This document shows, in pieces, positions 55,799-64,000 of a DNA stretch of 64,000 nt. Where the stretch lies: the NCBI RefSeq assembly GCF_029931775.1, contig NC_079325.1, positions 53,862,286-53,926,285 of the forward strand, read 5' to 3'. Positions within the stretch are counted from its first letter, which is position 1; every line of letters starts with the position of its first letter. This DNA comes from Euleptes europaea (lineage: Eukaryota > Chordata > Lepidosauria > Squamata > Sphaerodactylidae). Made by a program: the position numbers and the translations under genes. Below the pieces are notes generated by a model. It had not been told where the DNA came from, ran no database searches, and saw only the letters and a program-made list of their open reading frames with translations.

Positions 55799-55890
55799 GT
55801 CCGCTACTCATGTGGAGGAGTAGGGAATTAAACCCGGTTCTCCAGATTAGAGCCTACTGCTCTTAACCACTATACCATGCTGGCTTTTAG
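55799..55890 (-). repeat. SINE family B, 5' head only
   Basis: Reverse: actcatgtggaggagtaggg, cggttctccagattagagcc and taaccactataccatgctgg. Confidence 0.7.
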
Positions 55891-56227
55891 CATAGTGTAG
55901 TCTGTGCGTGGGCCCACAATCTTAAACCAGTCACATATGCACAAGTGTTTTCCATCAAGGAAACTGGAAACATTTGGAACCAGCCCTAAAAAACAGAACC
56001 AAGCTTCCCAAACTGTCATTTTAAAAAATGGTTGTATTAGCGTTCCATTAAAGAACACCCTCTGTGTTTTGGAGAGCGCATTTTATATGTTATTGAAAAA
56101 CAAGCAGGAGTCGACAAGGAATCGCAGGGTGAATTTCCCTCTTCCCCCAATTTCTTCTTTCCCTTCCTTGAAAGCCCCCATAAGCCTCTCCCTCTTTCCT
56201 GCCCACTCTCCCTCTTTCCTGCCCAAC

Positions 56228-56462
56228 CTCCAGGTACTAACTGGAGATCTCACTGCATCACACTGGCTGCTCATATTTAACTTGTGGTCCACCCGTACCC
56301 CAAGATCCTGTGCACAGACACTGCTGCCCAGAAGCGTATCCCCCGTCCAGTATGCACGTCCCTCATTTCTGTTTCCCAGATATAGAACTTGGCACTTATC
56401 CTTGTTGAATTGCATCCTGTTCACATCCGCCCACTTTTCCAGTGTGTTCATAGCTCATTGAA
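56228..56462 (-). mobile_element. CR1-type LINE coding remnant
   Basis: The minus strand reads LEKWADVNRMQFNKDKCQVL and AQDLGVRVDHKLNMSSQCD, the post-RT region of CR1-type ORF2. No 3' UTR. Confidence 0.7.
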
Positions 56463-56469
56463 TTTTATC

Positions 56470-58410
56470 TCCGTGTGACTTTATGATGGAAGGAAGACAA
56501 ATTGGGGACCTTCCTCTTCATTGTTTTAGGAACTTTCCTATTCTGCATCTACCGTATATATTTAATTTTTGAAAAAGAAAACATTGACATATAAACAAAA
56601 TACAGATACTGATTCATTTTATATATACATTCCTTTATATTTCAATGAATGGTCACTGCAAACTTCAAATAAGTGACGGGGGCTCGAATAAAAAGGATTC
56701 CAGTGCAGCAAACACTATTTGAATGGGAAAACCCTGTAAACAATTCTACACAAGAATTTAATCAAATAAAATCTCCCTTTGCCCTGGCAATGTAAGGCAC
56801 TTAAGAAGGACAAGGATTTTTTGTTTATAAGAATGGCACTGAGTTAGTTTCCACGAAGATAAGTTACTAACCCTCGTGAATGTTACAATCAATGCTTGAA
56901 TCTGGCAAAAAACATGGACATGAATCTGGCACAATCCTCAACAGTATTGTGGGCTTGCCGTTCCAATCAACAGCCTTCAGCACAACTCTGTAAGAAGTAT
57001 GCAAGTTACACAGTAGCTGTATTCTCTATTAAAAGTTACCAAAGCAGCTTTCGGCAAGATAAGAAGCCATAAAAACCAGTAGTGTCAATCAGATTTTTTA
57101 AAAAGCAACAAAACAGCAAACATTTTAAAAGCACTATAAGACAGCATCAGCAGTCAGTAAAACTAATTAAGCGTCCAAACCGAGGTGACTACACGATTAG
57201 CAGCATGCTTGGGCTTTTTGCCCGATGCCTAAGACTTAAGGTGCCACCACTGAGAAGGCTCTGTCTATGGCTGGAAGGTAGCTGGAACAGGGCCTCAGAT
57301 GCCATTCTTAAACAGCAGGCAAGTTGATACAAGAAAATACCCAGGACCCAGGCTGTCAAGAGCTTGTGACCATGTTTTAAAACTGCTCTGTTCTCCATTA
57401 TTCAAAGTGAACCCCCCCAGTAGAATTAAGTGTCGCAGGTTACATTGCCCTGCATATTGTGGTCATTATACATATTTGCAGTTAAACAGATTAGCCGCTG
57501 CAGCCTTCCACTTCTGAATCTTGTTGCTATGTGACTTTTGCCAACAAAGTTCCCCGGTCCTGCTTTATCACTGTTTCCATTCCTGTCTCCAAAGTGCGAT
57601 GATTTTGGGTATTCATAACCTGTGTTCTCTCCCCACTTGCCACCACACACACAATTCCTTTAATTTGAAAATCTTTCAAGGTGGGTGGTAGTAGTAGAAT
57701 TAACCACTTCGCAACCTCAGCCAGTTTTAGGAGGAGCTAGAGTATTATTTTGGAGGCCTGCCTACAGTTAGACAGACTTAATCTGCTCCCATTTTCTGTG
57801 TTAGTACCAGCTGCGGAACCCCCTCCCTCCACAAAATACCCCCCCTTGAGTTAAAACTCTTTGTTTTAACTGCTCTTGTTTTTCTCAACAATCTACACCA
57901 GAAGTAGGCTTCACACCCGTCTTCGCCACCTCACATCGCAGGCCTCTCAAGTGGGACATCTGTCAGCCAGCCTTCCAAGTACATCCTTGGAAAAGTTAAC
58001 TGAACCGCACCAAAGTGCCTTGAAGGGCATTGCTGTTGCTTTGCTGGCAGAACACCACAGAAAAGGCACTTGTGGTAGGTAATACTGGGTGGCGCTGCAC
58101 ACCCCGTGGAATACAAAATACGTTTATGTCAGAGAATGACTGGTTTCTAATATTTTTGCCCTCAGACACAGTCTCAGATAACACATATTGTTTTCACAGA
58201 CTCAAAGACCAGCTCAAGAGCCCACCGACATCCATCCAAAATAATATCTCTTTTCCAACACACCCTTTTAAAAACAAGTTGGACGACATGTCAGCCTGTG
58301 GCTTCCCAATGACAATGTAAAGCAGGAACTTCTAACAAATCAAGTGACAAATGGCAGTGAGAGTTTTTGAACAATCATTAGCTGTACAGGTGAGTTACTG
58401 TATAATTTTA
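56470..58410. other. Interval between DOLPP1 and CRAT, unassigned
   Basis: AT-rich at the left. A LINE-like stretch may lie near 57170-57370. No gene is supported. Part may be distal CRAT 3' UTR. Confidence 0.35.
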
Positions 58411-58414
58411 TAAG

Positions 58415-60628
58415 TTTATTAACACAGGATTTGGGGCGGGGGGATGTCCTAGCTAAATAAATGCCAACTTCCAACATCTCTTCAGACACACTCAACATTC
58501 TGTCACAGTCTGGTGTGACCAAGACTTCAAAGCCAGATACTCAAACCTGCAGCGAAGTCCCTGCCCCTCCCCAGTTCAACCAAGGCCTCCGAAAAATGGA
58601 CTATGCACAGGATGTGTGTGTCCGAACGGCATTCGCCACTGGCCCTAACGAACATATCCGTAAGTTCATGCAGGCGCCGTTTGCCTGAGAGCAAAAAACA
58701 ATCCACTGCAAGGCATCTCTTTCCTAGGGGCAACAACCACCCAGGTTTGAGAGAAAGTGCTCCTGAAATGCCATCCCTGGGACGTGACAGCTGTCAATCA
58801 GTGACTAATCAAGTGTAGTTTAGAAGCAAGCCACAAATCCCAGAGTAACAATAGCTAGATTTAACTGGATTTTAAAATCCTCTCTTAACATCTGGCTTGG
58901 TTCTCATAACAGATGTTGGAGAAAACTCAGCCATAAATGATTGGGCTGACATTCTCAATGAAATCTGTTCTGAGGAATGCGGGGGGTGGGTGGGTGGGAG
59001 ACGACCCCTAGATCTTCAATATCCTTCTATGGCCTGTAGCTTAACTCAGTAATTAAGTAAAACTGAAAAATATTCACTGCAACCAATACAATGTGCATCC
59101 AGAACTGTTCTTCCTTAGAACATTCTCACATATGAAACACTAAAGAAGGCCCAGATTTCAGATCTGAGCCATAACGTGTGGCATAGTTTTCTTATTAACA
59201 GCACAACTAAGCAGGGCTGCTTTCGTTCTAAGCCCATGGACTTGAATTGATTTAGAAGGGTGTAACTGGCTTGGATGGTCCTACAAGATTTCCAGAATAC
59301 ACAACACTCTCTCCAAAATCCTGGTGTACCCCAAACAGCTGACTCTTCTCCTGGCTCTCTTAAAATGTTTTCTTCCACTGCCCACTTGGCACCCTCCAGA
59401 TCGAGGTGCCACATGCGCCAGTCTGCTCGGCTGCTAAAAAGCCATACTGTTAAATTTCTCTCATAATTAACGTTGCAGGCATTCTCAGAGTAATAATTAC
59501 CCCCATGTGGTTAATGGCTGCATGGGGCAACATTGCTTTATCATTAACATCAACAAAACCGTTTTCTTTTTGCTAACAGATGCACAAATGTGTATAATTC
59601 CACTGTAATGTCATTTAAAACAGAAGTTAAAACAGGAAAGCAGCAAGAATACAGCGCTGTTTTATGGCTGGGGAAATGGCGAAGCCCTGACATTCAAACA
59701 TGTTGTCAGTTTATAGAATCTGGGTCCATGGCACTCAATCAATATTGATCAGTGTAGAAGCATCCCATAGTTTTCATCTGCCAGTTCCCAAGGCTGTTGG
59801 AAAGTCTTACCAAAGAAACAAGATGGTTAGCCTTGCTGACATTCACATCCTGGAGCCTCAGAAAATATAACCAAACCAGAGATCTATAGCAGAACAGCCA
59901 GAACAAACAAAATGATCTTTATGATCCAATGCCAAAACTGCCAGAACTACCAAAGAGAAACAATTACGCTGAGAGACGGTTTGCAACAGATTCCCCTCCC
60001 GTAAAAAACCACAACAATTTAAGGGGCAGATTGTGGCAGAAAGTGAGTGGGAAGATTACGTGTGGAGAAAAGGCACAGAGAACACAACTTCTGGGAAGAT
60101 GAGGCTGGACAGAGCCTCCTCCGTCTAGATGAGCACCAAAACAGATCCTAATGGGATAGGATTTCCTTACCTCCCTTTTAACAGCTCTAAGCACACCTGG
60201 GGAGGGCCAGAACTGCCTGACCAAGACCACCAGAGACCCTCAGAAAAAATCTGGAAGAGCAGAAATACCAGAAGAAGCCTCAAAGCAATTCATCTGCTTA
60301 TCAGCAAGGGCAAGGAAATTAAAACACGCAAAACAAATTCTCCAGCAGCCTACTGGAGGAGATAGCTTCTAGGAGGACGGATGCATTTTGTATATTCTTC
60401 TTTCCACAGCACAAAAACAAATGCTGATCCCCCACTTCTGAAGAAGTGTCTCTTGACTTCTCAAATCTCTGTTCATTCCATCGGTTTCTTTTTCACTTTG
60501 CAATCTGAGGAATTTGCAGAGACGACAGACACAATGGGGGCCCAGTCCCTTCTGACTTTGGATGGGGGAATCCACCCACACCTGGAGGCAGCACGCTGGG
60601 CTGGCTTTCAGCTGCACGTCTCTTTCTC
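58415..60628 (-). other. CRAT: Possible CRAT 3' UTR
   Basis: No gene-like ORF is seen between the CRAT stop and this point. TTTATT at 58415-58420 reads AATAAA on the minus strand and is a candidate polyadenylation signal, giving a 2.2-kb UTR. A nearer non-canonical signal is equally possible. Confidence 0.3.
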
Positions 60629-61988
60629 TCAAAGTTTGGATTTGGGGTTTGACTGGAGCAGCTGCCTCATGTCCAACAAGGCCTTCTCCAAGTAATGTGC
60701 CAGCCGGGCAGCGTTGGTTTCAGCGCAACTGTTGAAGGCCGAGATTGCAAAGTTGATGTGCTCAGCCATGGGGTTGTAGCAGACGCCATAGCCGTCTGGG
60801 ACGACCGGGCCAAAACACATGACGCAGTCTGTCTTTGCAGGGACCTAGAGGGAAAAAGAGAGAGAAACATACAAATTTGTGGTTTCAGGTAGGTAGTTGT
60901 GTTAGCAGAACAAAATCCAAGTCCGGTAGCACCTTAGAGACCAAGAACATTTCCCAGGGTTTAAGCTTTTGCAAGTCCAAGCTCACTTCATCAGACACAA
61001 ATGAGTATGAAGATCCATCAGCCCTTATACCCAGGTGAATATAATCAGTATAAGGCCTGATCTTCATTCAACTTTGTATCTGACGAGGTGAGCTTGGACT
61101 CACAGAAGCTTATATTCTGGCAAATGTTGTTGTTATGGATTCAGTCACATTTTGCCAGCTGCAGACAGAGAGCTCTACTCTGACCAGCTGCAGCTCTCCC
61201 AGGTCTGACCTTATGATGTGCAGTTCTTCAAAAGAATTTGGCGTTCACCAGAGGGACTGAAACATCTCCCATTCCTGCCCCAGAGAAAGCTCTCCTTGAC
61301 CCCGATTGCTCTCACACCCCTGCCTCAGGTTTGGACCCCCCAAACACACATTTTCAAAACTTTGCTTCACCACCCTAAGGGCTAGAACCTTGCTTTGAAG
61401 ATGACAGGAAGTGAAACACGGAGATTGCCAGAGATCCCTTGTACAAATCTGTGGTGAGACCACACTTGGAATACAGTGTACAGTTCTGGTCACCACACCT
61501 AAAAAAGGATATTGCAGAGCTTGAGAAGGTGCAGAAAAGAGCAACCAAAATGATCAGGGGACTAGAGCAACTGCCCTTTGAGGAGCAGTTAAAACTTTTA
61601 GGGCTGTTCAGCTTGGAAAGAAGGGGGTTAAGGGAAGACATGATAGATGTCTATAAAATTATGCATGGTATGGAGAGAGTGGACAGGGAGAAGCTTTTCT
61701 CCCTCATAATACCAGAACACGGGGTCATCTGCTGAAGCTGGAGGGTGAGAGATTCAAAACAGACAAAAGGAAGTATTTCTTCACACAACACATAGTTAAA
61801 TTGTGGAACTCCCTGCCCCAGGATGTGGTGATGGCAGAGCCATGACTCACCTGGCTGGTGGAGAGGTGGAAGTGCAGGGCAACCGCATATGATGTGTCCA
61901 TGAAGAGTTCGGGCATGCTCACAAGGTCCTCGATGGCTTGTAGCTTCAAGCCCAGCAAGTGGCGATCGATCGCGTTCCCATTGATCGC
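60629..61988 (-). CDS. CRAT: CRAT (carnitine O-acetyltransferase), last two coding exons
   Basis: CRAT transfers acetyl groups between CoA and carnitine in mitochondria and peroxisomes (family knowledge). Reading the minus strand, exon 61988-61851 (46 codons) starts AINGNAIDRHLLGLKLQAIE, and exon 60844-60629 starts VPAKTDCVMCFGPVVPDGYG and stops with TGA. Both boundaries are AG/GT and the frame continues. HLSTSQ followed by VPAKTD and GYGVCYNP is the C-terminal lobe of the carnitine acyltransferase fold; STS belongs to the family's carnitine-binding STS motif. The protein ends NPKSKL, a canonical peroxisomal targeting signal 1 (mammals end AKL). The catalytic histidine and all earlier exons lie right of the window. 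The gene converges on DOLPP1, as in human. A truncated CR1 fragment stops about 16 bp outside the donor of exon 61988-61851. Confidence 0.96.
60941..61132. repeat. Foldback copy of repeat family F in the last CRAT intron
   Basis: Left arm 60941-61030 (gtttaagcttttgcaagtcc, caagctcacttcatcagaca, cccttatac) pairs with 61048-61132 (gtataagg, gtgagcttggactcacagaa). The loop is 17 bp. The unpaired head gtccggtagcaccttagaga lies just upstream. Confidence 0.65.
61437..61834 (+). mobile_element. CR1 LINE fragment next to a CRAT splice donor
   Basis: Plus strand: [40 protein letters not shown] and KLFSLIIPEHGVIC, CR1 ORF2 C-terminal region with a frameshift near 61733. Both ends are truncated. It lies in the last CRAT intron, antisense to CRAT. 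Confidence 0.8.
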
Positions 61989-62785
61989 CTGAAGGGAGAA
62001 GAGGTGGGGTTGGGGGGGAAAAAGCAAACAGCTGGGTTGAGTGAGGAACAAGATGCTTTATGGTCAGGATGGTGTAGCACAGTTACAAATCTGACCTTTT
62101 AATTAAAGGGAAAAAAATGCTAGCGCAAAGCCTAAATTGCATCTGAAGTCTTGGGCACATGCTTGTGAATTCATGCAGGTGGGACACCCAACGCCAGAGC
62201 TCTGCTGCCCTTTTATTCTCCTACAACCTCCTCCCTAGATAGTAAAATATTGTGGATGAGTTTCCACTGTAGTTCTGCCTCATAAATATTACAACCAGAC
62301 CCATTGTGACATTTCTTTCTACTTAACTCTTCCCTTGACATGATCAGGCATCTGTCCCTAGCATCCCCTAAGCAAACTCATCCAGACAGGTAGATCTGAA
62401 GCAGTAATAGTTTATTAGGAGCAAAGAGACAGATTTAAGAACTGACTGCCTACAGGCAGGTGAGGCTGATAATGGCAAAACATAGGCAGGTTACATGTTT
62501 AAAAGCACTACAGGCTGTGAAGGTAAACATGGCTCAGCAACCCTGAGATAAGCGATTCCCAGGAAGGAAGACTAAAATTAGCGCAGCTATAGAAAACAGG
62601 ACAAGCGAAACTGTACACAGACGCTTACAGGCATGAGAACCAAGGACTTGACGTATAGCCAGAAACTGGCCTAACTCATGTCAAGAGCCTTTACCCCTGC
62701 TGACTGCAAAGGCCTGACATCCCTCCGTCATGGAACTGATGATGGCCTATACAGAGCTCTCTCATCAGGGCCCACTCTCTGTTAA
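61989..62785. other. CRAT intron, unassigned
   Basis: It follows the upstream edge of CRAT exon 61988-61851. No further CRAT exon was found up to 64000, so this intron is at least 2 kb. Confidence 0.5.
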
Positions 62786-62789
62786 TCGT

Positions 62790-63003
62790 ATTTTCATCCT
62801 GCCTCCCCTCCAAGGGGCTCATGGCAGCCTACATGATTCTCCACTCCTCCATCAAGCCTTCACAACAACCCTGTGAAGTGGGTTAGGCTGGAAAATAATA
62901 ACTGCCTCAAGGTCACCTACCGAGCTTTTAGGCTGAATGAGGATTTGAACCCAGGTCAATCCAGTCCTCGGTTGATGCCAACTAGTACACCACAAAGGAC
63001 TGA
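62790..63003 (-). repeat. tRNA-derived SINE (family C)
   Basis: Reverse: cctgcctcccctccaagggg, acaaccctgtgaagtgggtt, ggatttgaacccaggtcaat, ending gccaactagtacaccacaaa. Confidence 0.65.
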
Positions 63004-63469
63004 CCAGACCTAGATCTGCTTATATTCTGTAACATCACTTTATCCTGTGCACACCAATTTATCCTGGGACCCTGAGGCCTTTTCTCTTTAAGAGAAAATA
63101 GGTATGTTCTGGGGGAGGGAACATCTTTAGGCCCTCCGAATGGGATCTGGACTGAGTTTCTGTTCCTCCTCTGTTGCAGTTATTTAAGCCTGGGCATGGC
63201 TGGGGATGCAAACCTCTGTCCCACGCCAGAGGGGCACAAGCTCAAGGGCTCTTGGCCCTTAGCCCACAGCCCCTAGTGACCAGCCCAGTAAATCCAAGCC
63301 CATCCTAGTACCTGGACTCGTGCTTGGATATTCTTTCTTCTTGGCCTAAATTATATAAATTACTGTTTCTTTTGTAAGCTGCTTAGAGTCATCCCCGCTC
63401 CCTAAATAAATACCTAAATAAAACGCAAAGAAGAAAGGAGGCATGAACAATGTGTAACTGTGTGTGAGT

Positions 63470-64000
63470 CAAGTCAAGTTTATTAATACGGTTGACTGAC
63501 CAATCATGTGCCAGCACCTCAAAATTTTCAGACACAATAGTTTTGCACCACAGAATCACATACTGCCCGTACATATAAAGGTGTAAGGTCAATAAAAGCA
63601 ACCCCTGGGTTAAAATTATCACATTAAAATTGATAAAATTGTAAAATATTCTAGCAATCATTCTCCAATAAAGCTCTGCGCATTTTAATAGCAACAGCAC
63701 AGAACTTGGCAGCTTGGAGCGTAAGCTGAGGGTCTTCTAATAGGAGCTTCTTTGCCAAAAGCTCAACTGACTCATCAGGGATTTTACCAAGTAGGGGGGA
63801 AATAAGCTTTGATCTAACTTCGTGGTAGAATGGGCAACATATCAGTGCATGTTCGATGGTTTCAATGTCCCCTGTTCCACACCGACATAACCTCTCTGAT
63901 CTAGGAATCTTCTTATATTTCCCTTCTAAGACAGCCGATGGTAGGGCCTGGCATCTGGCAAGGGTAAAGGCCTTCCTATAATTAATAGACTCAATATGAT
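63470..64000 (-). mobile_element. Second copy of the RT-bearing LINE, 3' end, runs off the window
   Basis: The minus strand reads YRKAFTLARCQALPSAVLEG, a zinc knuckle CRCGTGDIETIEHALICC, and a C-terminus AKKLLLEDPQLTLQAAKFCA. The 3' tail ends attaataaacttgacttg. It matches the copy at 7318-8930 and is the better preserved of the two over this part. Confidence 0.8.

Noticed and set aside
1-64000. Endogenous retrovirus or other LTR element
   Set aside because: No paired long terminal repeats and no gag, pol or env-like segment were recognised; every reverse-transcriptase remnant seen is LINE type.

Overview
This window is vertebrate nuclear DNA, most likely from a squamate reptile (lizard or gecko type; species not determinable by eye). 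The evidence is spliced genes with GT/AG introns, and a dense repeat load typical of squamates: CR1, L2-like, L1-like and BovB LINEs, several tRNA-derived SINE families, 5S-rRNA-derived SINEs with BovB-like tails, and many non-autonomous hAT-like elements. Family names are from memory; no database search was run.

Three host genes form the block MIGA2 > DOLPP1 > < CRAT, the order I know from human 9q34. (1) MIGA2 (mitoguardin 2), + strand: the last ten coding exons, 1209-14136, encode the C-terminal 365 residues; a long 3' UTR probably ends just after 17957. (2) DOLPP1 (dolichyldiphosphatase 1), + strand: complete, eight coding exons from 25887 to 53638, 238 residues, with every PAP2 catalytic motif and an unusually CCAAT-rich promoter just upstream. 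(3) CRAT (carnitine O-acetyltransferase), - strand: only the last two coding exons (61988-61851 and 60844-60629) are inside the window; the protein ends in the peroxisomal signal SKL. DOLPP1 and CRAT converge tail to tail.

Layout: 1-14136 MIGA2 exons in repeat-filled introns, including a 1.24-kb CpG-rich hAT-like element at 9087-10330. 14137-17980 is the MIGA2 3' UTR. 17980-25500 is intergenic, with L1, BovB, SINEs and a hAT-in-palindrome nest. 25556-26190 is the DOLPP1 promoter and exon 1. 25963-39130 is the 13.2-kb DOLPP1 intron 1, with a hAT-like element carrying rearranged CR1 pieces inside an older foldback element. 39131-53638 holds the other DOLPP1 exons, with a 304-bp tandem array in intron 4. 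53639-54870 is the DOLPP1 3' UTR. 54990-60628 holds repeats and the CRAT 3' UTR. 60629-64000 is the CRAT end and an intron that runs off the window.

The genes are unrelated housekeeping functions: mitochondrial fusion and lipid handling (MIGA2), dolichol phosphate recycling for N-glycosylation in the ER (DOLPP1), and acyl-carnitine exchange in mitochondria and peroxisomes (CRAT). I found no new protein-coding system. The most notable structures are the eight-box CCAAT cluster, the 304-bp array, the nested transposons whose target duplications can be read directly, and two large foldback copies of one repeat family.
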